DNA of 64,000 nucleotides. It comes from Moellerella wisconsensis ATCC 35017 (GTDB lineage: Bacteria; Pseudomonadota; Gammaproteobacteria; Enterobacterales; Enterobacteriaceae). This document shows positions 10,630-19,267 of this stretch, piece by piece. The notes beneath the pieces are model-generated. The model saw nothing but the letters and a program-made list of their open reading frames with translations. It was not told the DNA's origin and did no database searches. The position numbers were made by a program, and so were the translations under genes. Where the stretch lies: positions 248,001 to 312,000 of the forward strand of contig NZ_LGAA01000026.1 in NCBI RefSeq assembly GCF_001294465.1, in the 5' to 3' direction. How positions within the stretch are numbered: position 1 is the stretch's first letter; the number at the start of each line of letters is the position of its first letter.

Positions 10630-13167
10630 CTAATTACAAACTTGCATCAATTGAATTAATGGCTGATCGTTATCTTTTGGTAATTCATAGTCAATCGTAC
10701 ATTGTTGATTTAATGATTCACCCCAAAAAATATTTAGCGTTCCTTTTTCTTTATTTGCCCGAAAATAAAACTGATTTCCTTGGCCTACCATACCAATAAT
10801 TTTATTATCTTCATCAAATGCTTGGCTTCCCATAGGAATAGAATCTTTATCTTTTCTTAATAATGTAACTAATACCGGTCTACCATAACTTGTTTTATAT
10901 TTGACACGAACCATAGCGCCAGAATAAGGTGCTACTCGTTTATCAGGAGTATTAATCTCAACTCTACTATCAACATTTTCCGTCCCTAATAATAGTGTAT
11001 TATATTGATAAGGGACTAATGATGGAACTATTGCGTAACCAAACCTATCAACTACAACATCATTTCTATTTGCTACTCTAGCCCCTTTAGCGTCAGGAGC
11101 ATCAATTAGAGCAAACGTATCTCCTAAATAAGGTCCTAAAGTAATACCACCTCTATGCGCAACAACTCCACCTTGAATACCGCCAGATACTTGCCAATAA
11201 TCTTTATTTTTAGACGTCGTAGCTCTTATATTGGTATAAGGTAATTGCGTTTGGAATGAACCAGATAATGTACCTTGACTAATCTGATTTTCAGATGAAT
11301 AACTTAAACCATAACTAATAGGTTGATTATCTGAGCCTATTAGACCCGACAAACTGGTTTGATAATTATTTTCACCATCATAATGCAACGTCGAAAAAGA
11401 AAGATTCGGGGAATTATAATTATTTCCTAATGGAATACTTAACCCGAGGGAAATATAAAGCTGGCTTTTTCCTTTATCAGCATTCTGCCCATCATAATAC
11501 CAACTACTGGCTAAAGAATTACTCATTTTAGCAATTGATACGCTACTAGAAATACCATTAGATAAAATTTTACTCCATGTAAATTGGAGCTGATCATTTG
11601 TTCCATTTGAATTATGGTAATTTTCACGTGACGCAGAAAGTCCTACATTACCATAATCTTTTAAATTTTGATTAAGAACGATATCAAATCTAGATCTTTG
11701 TCTTAGAATTTTATCTTGCCAATTGCTTACATTATTATCAGATAAGTACCTTGCATTTAAGGTATCACTCAACGAACGAAATCCACTAGTTGAATAATGA
11801 TAACTAGATAATGTGACTGAAGTATCTGTCGGTTGAAATGTTTTACTATAAGAAGCATGAAACTTCCAACCTGTTTCTTCAGAGTTTTTAGGTAACTCAG
11901 CATGAGAAAATGTAGTATTGAAGCTTAATGCGCCAAAATAGGCTGTATAGACGCCTCCCATAGTTACTGCTTGATAACCTTTAGCTAATTGATTAGCAAT
12001 ATTTAAAGTAATCGAATTTGTTAACCCATGTTGAATAACAAATTCACTAAATAAATTATTATCCCCAATAAAACGTGTTTTACCGGCAGTAACTGCATAC
12101 TTAGTATATCCTGGACGTACTGATTCAGGTACAGCAGAAAACGGAACAATAAAACTACTTTTCGTACCATTAGATTCTATAACTTCTACTCGTAAATCCC
12201 CTGCATAATTAGTTGAGTAGAGATCATCTATTGTAAATGGACCAGCAGGAACTGTTGTTGTATATATAATATTACTGCCTTGCCATACTTTTACTTCAGC
12301 ATTACTATTTGCAATACCTTGGATTAAAGGTGCATATCCACGTATATTATTCGGTAGCATTCTATCATCTGAGCTTAATTGTATACCTTTAAACCCCATA
12401 CCTGGTAATAGTTGGCCCGAGGTAAACCCCTCACCGATTAATAATTGACTACTAATATTATAAATTGCACGTTGAATATAACGACGTGTCGTCTTCCATT
12501 GGCCGCCACTAGAATTTGAGTAACTATAATGACTATCTTGCCGATAATTCCATAAACCTAAATTAAAACCCCCTTTAACATCTAAATAAGTAGAGTTTAT
12601 ATCTTTTATATTATCACTATAATTCACGTGATATTGATTAATATTATAATTAGCAAATAACATTGTCTCGCCACTATCAAGACTTTCAGCTTGAATAATA
12701 GTGGTATTTTTACTTTTTAGCTTTGCCTGTGGAATAGTAAGATTCAATTTTAATTGTGAGTAATTAAAAGATGAAATAATATCACTATCAATATCGCTTA
12801 AAAAATAACATTTATTTTCATTTTTAATATTTATAGGTGATTTTTTAAAACCTAATAAATAAATTTGATTGGGTTGTAAGCAGGGTTGTATTTTATCTAA
12901 TAAATTATATTTAAATATAATGGTTACTTGTGTTATAAAAGTATTATTTACATATAACTCCACCTTATAATCACCAGGTGGTATTTTTTGTTTATAATCA
13001 AACTGCTGAAGTTCAGAGTTACTTAAACTGTTACCTTTTATTAATGATGGATCGAAATAATAATCATTATCTTCTCCACCAAAAGATTGGTTATTTATCC
13101 CTAAAAAACACCACAATATGATCGAAATAAAGCGATTAGATAATGTTATAGATCTCGTATATTTCAT
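10630..13167 (-). CDS. Outer-membrane fimbrial usher (PapC/FimD family)
   Basis: Outer-membrane pore that assembles and secretes the pilus. 845 aa: signal peptide to about residue 30 (NNQSFG), N-terminal chaperone-binding domain beginning YYFDPSLIKG, a 24-strand barrel with plug (the region near GFTSGQLLPGMGFKGIQLSSDDRMLP is typical), and C-terminal domains with a closing cysteine pair (NQQCTIDYELP and LMQVCN). The usher family normally runs 800-880 aa, so it is full length. Nine bases separate it from the adhesin. It is clearly AT-rich. Confidence 0.95.
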   Translation of the reverse strand: MKYTRSITLSNRFISIILWCFLGINNQSFGGEDNDYYFDPSLIKGNSLSNSELQQFDYKQKIPPGDYKVELYVNNTFITQVTIIFKYNLLDKIQPCLQPNQIYLLGFKKSPINIKNENKCYFLSDIDSDIISSFNYSQLKLNLTIPQAKLKSKNTTIIQAESLDSGETMLFANYNINQYHVNYSDNIKDINSTYLDVKGGFNLGLWNYRQDSHYSYSNSSGGQWKTTRRYIQRAIYNISSQLLIGEGFTSGQLLPGMGFKGIQLSSDDRMLPNNIRGYAPLIQGIANSNAEVKVWQGSNIIYTTTVPAGPFTIDDLYSTNYAGDLRVEVIESNGTKSSFIVPFSAVPESVRPGYTKYAVTAGKTRFIGDNNLFSEFVIQHGLTNSITLNIANQLAKGYQAVTMGGVYTAYFGALSFNTTFSHAELPKNSEETGWKFHASYSKTFQPTDTSVTLSSYHYSTSGFRSLSDTLNARYLSDNNVSNWQDKILRQRSRFDIVLNQNLKDYGNVGLSASRENYHNSNGTNDQLQFTWSKILSNGISSSVSIAKMSNSLASSWYYDGQNADKGKSQLYISLGLSIPLGNNYNSPNLSFSTLHYDGENNYQTSLSGLIGSDNQPISYGLSYSSENQISQGTLSGSFQTQLPYTNIRATTSKNKDYWQVSGGIQGGVVAHRGGITLGPYLGDTFALIDAPDAKGARVANRNDVVVDRFGYAIVPSLVPYQYNTLLLGTENVDSRVEINTPDKRVAPYSGAMVRVKYKTSYGRPVLVTLLRKDKDSIPMGSQAFDEDNKIIGMVGQGNQFYFRANKEKGTLNIFWGESLNQQCTIDYELPKDNDQPLIQLMQVCN

Positions 13168-13194
13168 ATTATTTAATTTTTATGATGGTTATTT

Positions 13195-13917
13195 TTATAA
13201 GATATTAATAGTTCTAAATTTTTCCACGCCATAATCATTAATCAATCCAAGCTGGATATGTATCTCACCTGATTGATATTCAGTTGATATAGGCCATGCT
13301 CTCTCTGAAAAAGGAGCTATCATATCAATTTCTACTGTTGATTTCTTATTAGCCTTAGTTATTATCGCAGTTGTCATACTGGCATAATAGGGTGTTGGGT
13401 TTTTAATTGTTAATAATTTTTCGTTTCTTTTTATTATTAAATCATTAATTGTATTGTCAGAACTCCCGGATAAGCCATTAGGTCTATAAAAAATTTTCAG
13501 ACGATTAGTAACAACTAACATTAATTTATTTTGTTCTGCTTCTGATTTCATTACCGAAGGAATACTGAGATAATTAAAATAAAATATACTCTCACGATCT
13601 TTTGGTAATGATTCGTGACCAGTATAGACTATCTTAACAATCTGCTTACTATTAGCATCGATATTGAATATAGATGGTATAGCAGCAAATGGACCATCAG
13701 CATTGTCTGGTGATGATGATGGATTATTAATATCAGTCCAAATTTGCACTAATGCTGGTGTTTTATCATTATTCGAAAATATTAGTGTTTTATCTTGACT
13801 AGATGATGGGTAAATAATTCTATTACCTAGCATAGTTACACTAGCAAAAGAATTCGTCCATACCAGTAAGCTAAACAATACGAATAAAAATGATTTTTTG
13901 ATAGTTAATAGTCGCAT
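13195..13917 (-). CDS. Periplasmic fimbrial chaperone (PapD/FimC family)
   Basis: First chaperone of the operon, between the major pilin and the usher. I chose ATG 13917 over the upstream start at 13944 because GGAG lies six bases before it and the protein then begins with a normal signal peptide (MRLLTIKKSFLFVL through NSFAS). About 240 aa. Hallmarks are LPKDRESIFYFNYLSIPS, the LKIFYRPNGL motif with its subunit-binding lysine region, and PTPYYAS in the second domain. The short loop before these motifs suggests the FGS rather than the FGL class. Confidence 0.92.
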   Translation of the reverse strand: MRLLTIKKSFLFVLFSLLVWTNSFASVTMLGNRIIYPSSSQDKTLIFSNNDKTPALVQIWTDINNPSSSPDNADGPFAAIPSIFNIDANSKQIVKIVYTGHESLPKDRESIFYFNYLSIPSVMKSEAEQNKLMLVVTNRLKIFYRPNGLSGSSDNTINDLIIKRNEKLLTIKNPTPYYASMTTAIITKANKKSTVEIDMIAPFSERAWPISTEYQSGEIHIQLGLINDYGVEKFRTINIL

Positions 13918-13971
13918 TAATGGCTCCAATAATATGGACACCATATAAAAATGATGTCCATATTAATCTAA

Positions 13972-14541
13972 TTATTTATAGGTAATCGCGTACTGTGCAC
14001 TAGCAATAACTGAACCCGCTGTTGCAGTAGTCTCTTCTGCATAATAGCGTGCTTTATATGTTGTTGGTGTTACACTGCCATCTTCTGCAATACTGATACT
14101 AGTCTGAGAAGCAATGAGATCACCTGCGGTAAACACAAAACTAGAGCTATTATTATCAACTAATTGAATTGATATATCTTTAGCTGTACCAGTATTACCT
14201 AAATTATTTCCTGCGGTGACAAGGTTACCTAAGAAACCAATTTTTAAAGAACTTTCCATACCATTACTGCCTGTAGTTGCAGAACAACCAGAAACATTAA
14301 TAGTAAATTCAGTCTCACCCGCAGTTTTACCTTTGGTTACTGCATCTGCCGTTTTAAATTCATTAATAGAAACTGTTGGAAGTAACACAACAGGGCTTTG
14401 TTTATTCCCATTAATATCTAAAGAACAAGTTTGATTAGAAACTTCGCCTTTAAAACGAACTGTATTATCAGAAACATTAGGAACAGCGAGCGCAGACCCT
14501 GAAATAAGAATCAAGGATAATGCAATAATATTTTTATTCAT
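13972..14541 (-). CDS. Major fimbrial subunit (type 1 / AtfA-like pilin)
   Basis: Structural pilin, 189 aa, with signal peptide cleaved after SGSALA. The mature start VPNVSDNTVRFKGEVSNQTC is typical of FimA/AtfA-type pilins, with the first of the two disulphide cysteines (NQTC and VSGC). It ends ASAQYAITYK, with the penultimate tyrosine used for polymerisation. It is the first gene of a five-gene operon: pilin, chaperone, usher, adhesin, chaperone. A long AT-rich promoter region lies upstream. No recombinase gene is adjacent. Confidence 0.93.
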   Translation of the reverse strand: MNKNIIALSLILISGSALAVPNVSDNTVRFKGEVSNQTCSLDINGNKQSPVVLLPTVSINEFKTADAVTKGKTAGETEFTINVSGCSATTGSNGMESSLKIGFLGNLVTAGNNLGNTGTAKDISIQLVDNNSSSFVFTAGDLIASQTSISIAEDGSVTPTTYKARYYAEETTATAGSVIASAQYAITYK

Positions 14542-15345
14542 ATATTCACCAGTATTAGTAATTGTCTATACTCTGTAAATATAATAACTTAGATCCTTAT
14601 ATATTCAACAATTGTAATTATTGTAAATTTACCTTAAGAATTGCAAAGTGTTAATTAATTATTTAAGAACTAAAGAATCTAATAACACATCACAATAGAT
14701 TAATTTTATTAATTATTTAATGTGAAAATTAACTTATCACATATCAAGTCAAAAAATGATCATCTATATGTAGTTTATTGTATTTAATATAAATTCACTC
14801 AATTTTTGAACTAAGTGAGCTGTATGAATAATAAGCAATAATTTTATTAATTCAGGGGGTATTATTTAGTCATCATTAAACAATACAACCAAATTGAGTA
14901 ATTGTATTATTTATGTTAAATAAAATAGAACATAATAGTTATTAATATTTAGCTAAAAAATTTAGCTTATGTATACATAATTGATAAATTTATTTACTCA
15001 TTTTGTTTAAATTATAATTTTTTTTCATATTTTTTAATTTTAATGAAAAATTCTTATAGGTCGTAATTCTTATCTAAAAAGATAGAACTATAGTTTTTTC
15101 AATAAAATAGAATTTTACTTTAGAATAATTCACTAATAACATTATATATCGACAACTTATCTTTAAAAGAATATCTTTAAAACAATTAAACTAAAAAGCT
15201 CACCGTAGTTTATATTAACTACAATCTACGGTGAGCCTATTTTTTTTGCTAATCACCTATATGATTAGCTATAAATAAGTATTGAAAATATAGAGTTATA
15301 ATGAATGACATCGAACCTTCAATGATAAATTTTAATTTACATTCT
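14542..15345. other. AT-rich regulatory region upstream of the fimbrial operon
   Basis: About 800 bases without a believable gene on either strand; the longest frames from ATG are only about ten codons. It contains runs of A and T, a perfect hairpin AGCTAAA-AAA-TTTAGCT at 14951-14967, and possible minus-strand promoters, for example TTGCAA 18 bases before AATAAT close to the pilin gene. Such DNA is typical of H-NS-bound fimbrial promoters (inference). The right end holds the moa terminator at 15196-15250. I do not see long inverted repeats of the kind that flank invertible fimbrial switches. Confidence 0.6.
15196..15250. terminator. Terminator downstream of moaE, functional in both directions
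   Basis: Perfect 11-bp stem GCTCACCGTAG (15198-15208) with CTACGGTGAGC (15226-15236). T8 follows on the plus strand and TTTTTAG on the minus strand. In the minus direction it ends the moaACDE transcript about 100 bases after moaE. The loop contains GTAGTT...AACTAC, which competes with the base of the main stem. No plus-strand gene precedes it. Confidence 0.85.
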
Positions 15346-15825
15346 TTAACTCAAGTAGTTCAAATAATGGCTTTTCCAACGTTCTGCCGATTGTTTGTCT
15401 GAATCTTTGGCTTCAATCCAACGTTCATTAGTCGGAAGTTTCTCTTTTTTCCAAAATGGCGCTTTAGTTTTCAAAAAATCCATAATAAATTCAGCGGCCT
15501 CAAAAGCGGCAGAACGGTGGGAACTAGTGACCCCAACAAAAACAATTTCATCACCCGGAGCTAATGTTCCTACACGGTGGATAACACTCACACGCTGTAA
15601 TGGCCAGCGTTTTCTCGCTTCCTCCACGATGTTATTTAAAGCTTTTTCTGTCATTCCTGGATAGTGTTCTAGCGTTAATAAGCTGACTTCATCACCTAAA
15701 TTATGGTTTCGTACTTTACCGGTAAAGGTCACAACTGCGCCATCGCTGTCACAACGAGATAACCATTCATATTGTTCAGCCAGACTAAAATTGTCCATTT
15801 GTACACTAATATGAGTATTTTCCAT
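15346..15825 (-). CDS. moaE: Molybdopterin synthase catalytic subunit MoaE
   Basis: Large subunit of molybdopterin synthase, which puts two sulphurs from MoaD thiocarboxylate onto cyclic pyranopterin monophosphate. 159 aa, close to the E. coli 150. Family blocks visible are GAVVTFTGKVRNHN (about residues 29-42), LEHYPGMTEKAL, VIHRVGTLAPGDEIVFVGV, SSHRSAAFEA and the catalytic-lysine segment LKTKAPFWKKE. It is the last gene of moaA-C-D-E, five bases after moaD. Confidence 0.95.
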   Translation of the reverse strand: MENTHISVQMDNFSLAEQYEWLSRCDSDGAVVTFTGKVRNHNLGDEVSLLTLEHYPGMTEKALNNIVEEARKRWPLQRVSVIHRVGTLAPGDEIVFVGVTSSHRSAAFEAAEFIMDFLKTKAPFWKKEKLPTNERWIEAKDSDKQSAERWKSHYLNYLS

Positions 15826-15830
15826 GATGA

Positions 15831-16076
15831 TTATCCTCCCGTTACCGGTGGGAAAAATGCCACTTCATCACCAGCTTTCAGTGGATAATCCCCTGCGACA
15901 AATGATTGATTCACCGCAGTAAGCAGCTTGCCATCTTCTAATGCTAATGCCCAACGAGGGCCTTGGGCGATTAATTGTTGACGCAATGCATTGACATCCG
16001 AATATTCGTCACTAAGTTCCAGTTTATCTATACCGACTAGTTCTCTAACCTGCGCAAAAAATAAAACTGTTATCAT
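15831..16076 (-). CDS. moaD: Molybdopterin synthase sulphur carrier MoaD
   Basis: Small ubiquitin-like subunit, 81 aa, ending in the required Gly-Gly tail (FFPPVTGG). That tail is adenylated by MoeB and converted to a thiocarboxylate that supplies sulphur to MoaE. The N-terminus [15 protein letters not shown] and the LLTAVNQSF segment are typical. Its start overlaps the end of moaC by four bases (ATGA), indicating coupling, and moaE follows immediately. Confidence 0.95.
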   Translation of the reverse strand: MITVLFFAQVRELVGIDKLELSDEYSDVNALRQQLIAQGPRWALALEDGKLLTAVNQSFVAGDYPLKAGDEVAFFPPVTGG

Positions 16077-16552
16077 GCATCCACCTTAAAATGACCTGAT
16101 TTACCACCCGTTTTTTCTAATAATCTTATCGGCCCAATAACTATATCTTTTTGAACCGCTTTGCACATATCATAAATCGTTAATGCGGCAACCGATGCCG
16201 CCGTTAGCGCTTCCATTTCTACGCCGGTTTTTCCGGTTAAACGACAGCAAGATTCTATGCGTACACGATTATGCTCAACTTGAGCGTCTAGAATAACTTC
16301 AACTTTAGTTAATAATAATGGGTGGCATAATGGAATTAATTGCCAAGTACTTTTCGCGGCTTGTATACCCGCAATTCGTGCGGTGGCAAATACATCACCT
16401 TTATGATGACTACCGTTAACAATCATGGCTAATGTTTCTTGGTTCATGGTGACAAAAGCTTCTGCTTTTGCTTCTCTAACAGTTTCAGCTTTTGCAGATA
16501 CATCCACCATATGGGCTTCACCTGCCGCATTAATATGAGTTAATTTAGACAT
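16073..16552 (-). CDS. moaC: Cyclic pyranopterin monophosphate synthase MoaC
   Basis: Converts the MoaA product (3',8-cyclo-7,8-dihydro-GTP) to cyclic pyranopterin monophosphate. 159 aa, the usual length. Signature blocks include [19 protein letters not shown] (about residues 64-82), [21 protein letters not shown] with the catalytic Met-Glu-Ala and Asp, and KTGGKSGHF near the C-terminus. It overlaps moaD by four bases. In E. coli moaB lies between moaA and moaC; here only 109 non-coding bases separate them. Confidence 0.95.
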   Translation of the reverse strand: MSKLTHINAAGEAHMVDVSAKAETVREAKAEAFVTMNQETLAMIVNGSHHKGDVFATARIAGIQAAKSTWQLIPLCHPLLLTKVEVILDAQVEHNRVRIESCCRLTGKTGVEMEALTAASVAALTIYDMCKAVQKDIVIGPIRLLEKTGGKSGHFKVDA

Positions 16553-16661
16553 ATATAGCTTCCTGGGAATATGTATGAGTGGCAGCGAGGCGGCTCATAA
16601 AGAGGCTTCTCATCAATAAACCGACAATAATACAATCACTCAAAAAATGATAAATAGCGAG

Positions 16662-17642
16662 CTAGCCGCCGATAACCGAAAGATTTGGCGTAATTCCACT
16701 GTTACCCTGATGCAGAAAGTGGGTTTCTCGTTTCGATGTTAATCCGCGTTGGATGCGTGATTTTAATTCTTCATTACAGCTATCATCGGCCAGCAGATCA
16801 CGCAAAGGGATACCATTTTCGCCAAATAAACACAGATGTAAATTACCAACTGCTGAGACTCTCAAACGATTACAACTTTGGCAAAAGTCTTTTTCATAAG
16901 GCATGATTAAGCCGATTTCGCCTTGATAATCAGGGTGTGAGAAAACTTGAGCAGGACCATCGCTTCTAGCTTTTGGTAATTGATACCAACCCATTTCAAT
17001 TAATCGACTACGAATAGTTGCACCGGGAATATGGAAACGATTAAATATTTCGCTGCCCTCTCCCGTTTCCATTAATTCAATAAAACGTAATTGGATTGGA
17101 CGATGTTTTATCCAGTTTAGGAAGGATGTTAAGGCGATATCATTGACGTTTTTCATTAACACGGCATTGACTTTTATTTTTTTAAAACCAGCATCAAATG
17201 CAGCATCGATACCGCTCATCACTTGGAAAAATTTATCTTGTCCTGTAATTGCAGCAAATTGACGCGGATCTAAGCTATCAATACTGACATTAATGGCGTC
17301 GAGCCCTGCATCTTTCCATGCTGCAACATCACGCTCCATTCTATAGCCATTGGTGGTTACAGCAATTTTTTTAATCGATTTATTTTCGTTGATAGTCGCG
17401 ATGATGTCAGTGAAGTCTTTACGCATTGTTGGCTCTCCGCCAGTAATACGTACTTTTTCAGTCCCTAACTCGGCAAAAGCTTGGCCAACCCGCCGAATTT
17501 CATCGCGAGTTAAAAATTCATGACGACCACGAGGTTTATATCCATTAGGCAGGCAATAAGTACAACGAAAGTTGCACACATCAGTAATAGATAGTCTTAA
17601 ATAATAAAATTTTCGGGCAAAAGGATCTACAAGTTGTTGCAT
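16662..17642 (-). CDS. moaA: GTP 3',8-cyclase MoaA (radical SAM)
   Basis: First enzyme of molybdenum cofactor synthesis: a radical SAM enzyme with two [4Fe-4S] clusters that rearranges GTP. The N-terminal cluster motif is CNFRCTYC (Cys-x3-Cys-x2-Cys, about residues 23-30) and the second cluster uses CQSCNRL plus a downstream cysteine (LHLCLFGE). The essential C-terminal Gly-Gly is present (LSVIGG). I chose ATG 17642 (326 aa, [15 protein letters not shown]) because AAGGTG sits just upstream; a TTG-led reading from 17657 would overlap that ribosome binding site. A Moco-type riboswitch lies upstream. Confidence 0.95.
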   Translation of the reverse strand: MQQLVDPFARKFYYLRLSITDVCNFRCTYCLPNGYKPRGRHEFLTRDEIRRVGQAFAELGTEKVRITGGEPTMRKDFTDIIATINENKSIKKIAVTTNGYRMERDVAAWKDAGLDAINVSIDSLDPRQFAAITGQDKFFQVMSGIDAAFDAGFKKIKVNAVLMKNVNDIALTSFLNWIKHRPIQLRFIELMETGEGSEIFNRFHIPGATIRSRLIEMGWYQLPKARSDGPAQVFSHPDYQGEIGLIMPYEKDFCQSCNRLRVSAVGNLHLCLFGENGIPLRDLLADDSCNEELKSRIQRGLTSKRETHFLHQGNSGITPNLSVIGG

Positions 17643-17659
17643 ATTACACCTTTCCAAAT

Positions 17660-17750
17660 ACGGGAGATGCCGACATTTCTATCATGCACCCTGGTGACTC
17701 ATCGGTCACGGCCAGAGCATCATATTTGTAATCACAAACTTAGACACACA
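17660..17750 (-). promoter_or_regulatory. Moco riboswitch (molybdenum/tungsten cofactor RNA motif)
   Basis: The moaA leader folds into nested stems on the minus strand. GATGC/GCATC forms the base at 17666-17721, enclosing CTGG...CCAG and GTGAC-CGATGA-GTCAC in one arm and a GCATGATAGAAATGTCGGC arm on the other side. A second hairpin, TTTGT-GATT-ACAAA, lies just upstream. Position before moaA and this layout match the Moco RNA of E. coli moaA, where cofactor binding lowers expression. Assigned from structure and context, without a covariance-model score. Confidence 0.75.
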
Positions 17751-18198
17751 GGCTAGGAGTTTTTATTGCATTTAATTTATAGCTAGTCAGATTACTGCGT
17801 TATTAATTAATAACTAATTGATAATGTAAATTAGTGCGGATTGATACGCCCAATAACGCATTAAAACTGGTTAGTTTCAAAAATTGAACACATACATTGG
17901 TGATGACTGTAGCGCAAACAAGCTTAAAAATCCAATTAGAAATTCGATATATAATTTAATATACAACGACTTACGAAATAATGATAAAAAATTAAACATA
18001 ATAAAACAATAGATTTTAACTATTTTGATATGGTCACTGATCCAAAAGTTTGGTTTCATGCTAAATTAGCGCGCAAATTACGAGAGAACAATATTTACGG
18101 TCACTAAATAATTGAAGATAACCATAAAAAATAACTTATCATCACAAAATAAGCGTTCAAATATTGCCTGTAAATAATATGATGTTAATAGGAAAATT
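17751..18198. other. moaA-yvcK divergent intergenic region with nested inverted repeats
   Basis: Gene-free apart from a doubtful 60-codon frame. The notable structure at 17796-17860 is a perfect 9-bp inverted repeat TGCGTTATT / AATAACGCA. It encloses a second perfect 7-bp repeat ACTAATT / AATTAGT (17813-17819 and 17829-17835). Transcribed, it would form a long hairpin with internal arms; as DNA it could be a regulator site near the moaA promoter. The yvcK start is preceded by AGGAAAATT. Confidence 0.5.
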
Positions 18199-19125
18199 AT
18201 GTCAAATAACGGTCTTGCTGCCCTCAATCATGTTGTCGCATTAGGTGGCGGCCATGGTCTTGGGCGTGTTATGTCCTCACTTTCAGCGCTGGGTCCACGA
18301 TTAACCGGTATCGTTACCACTACCGATAATGGCGGCTCTACAGGCAGGATCCGTCGCTCAGAAGGCGGAATTGCATGGGGAGATATGCGTAACTGTCTTA
18401 ATCAATTAATTACAGAGCCATCAGTTGCATCAGCAATGTTTGAATATCGCTTTAGCGGTAACGGTGAGCTATCTGGGCATAATTTAGGCAATTTAATGCT
18501 AAAATCCTTAGACCATCTCAGTATTAGGCCACTAGAAGCCATTAATTTAATTCGTAATTTATTAAAAGTTGATGCATATTTAATTCCCATGTCAGAACAA
18601 CCGGTAGATTTAATGGCTATCGATAATATGGGTAATGAAATATATGGCGAAGTGAATGTGGATCAGCTCAACGCAATACCACAGGAATTACAGTTATACC
18701 CACGAGTAAAAGCCACTGCGGAAGCGATTGAGGCTATTCATCAGGCCGATCTTATATTGATTGGCCCCGGCAGTTTTTTTACCAGTTTAATGCCTCTGCT
18801 GCTTATCGATGAATTATCTGTAGCGCTTAATGAATGCCGTGCACCGCTGATTTATATCGGTAATTTAGGTAAAGAATTGAGTCCATCGGCAGCAAATTTG
18901 ACCTTAAATGAAAAGCTGTCGATGATGGAACATAAAATTGGTCGCAAAAAAATAGAAGCAATAATTGTCGACCCAAGAACCGATATCGACGCGGTCAATC
19001 AACAACGTATTGTCACTCAAATGGTATTGGAAGCTGAAGATATCCCCTATCGACATGACCGCGAATTACTTCATTTAGCCATTGAAAATAGCGTACAAAA
19101 ACTGATTGCCGCTGCTATATTATAA
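18199..19125 (+). CDS. yvcK: YvcK/CofD-like protein (E. coli YbhK)
   Basis: Gluconeogenesis-factor family protein, related to CofD 2-phospho-L-lactate transferase. In Bacillus, YvcK binds UDP-GlcNAc and is needed for growth on gluconeogenic carbon and for cell shape; the enterobacterial role is unclear. The Rossmann-type loop GGGHGLGRV is at about residues 17-25, followed by [23 protein letters not shown] and [10 protein letters not shown], all family signatures. [16 protein letters not shown] is the second nucleotide-binding block. 308 aa. It sits between moaA and uvrB, as in E. coli. Confidence 0.93.
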   Translation: MSNNGLAALNHVVALGGGHGLGRVMSSLSALGPRLTGIVTTTDNGGSTGRIRRSEGGIAWGDMRNCLNQLITEPSVASAMFEYRFSGNGELSGHNLGNLMLKSLDHLSIRPLEAINLIRNLLKVDAYLIPMSEQPVDLMAIDNMGNEIYGEVNVDQLNAIPQELQLYPRVKATAEAIEAIHQADLILIGPGSFFTSLMPLLLIDELSVALNECRAPLIYIGNLGKELSPSAANLTLNEKLSMMEHKIGRKKIEAIIVDPRTDIDAVNQQRIVTQMVLEAEDIPYRHDRELLHLAIENSVQKLIAAAIL

Positions 19126-19267
19126 ACCTTGGTTTCTTGTACCTAATATTTTTTATATCCACTATATTTCTAATATCAACATCCAATAACACAATTGAAT
19201 TAGCCGCGGGGGTTCCATTAAAAAAACGCCGCGGTTAATTCTGCCATTAATATAAACGGATGGTATA

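Noticed and set aside
14795-14899. 9-bp inverted repeat ACTCAATTT / AAATTGAGT upstream of the fimbrial operon, considered as an invertible switch
   Set aside because: About one such match is expected by chance in 800 AT-rich bases; the arms are short and no recombinase gene is nearby.
17877-18059. 60-aa hydrophobic minus-strand frame between moaA and yvcK
   Set aside because: Rich in Phe/Ile/Lys as expected of AT-rich non-coding DNA, with no ribosome binding site.
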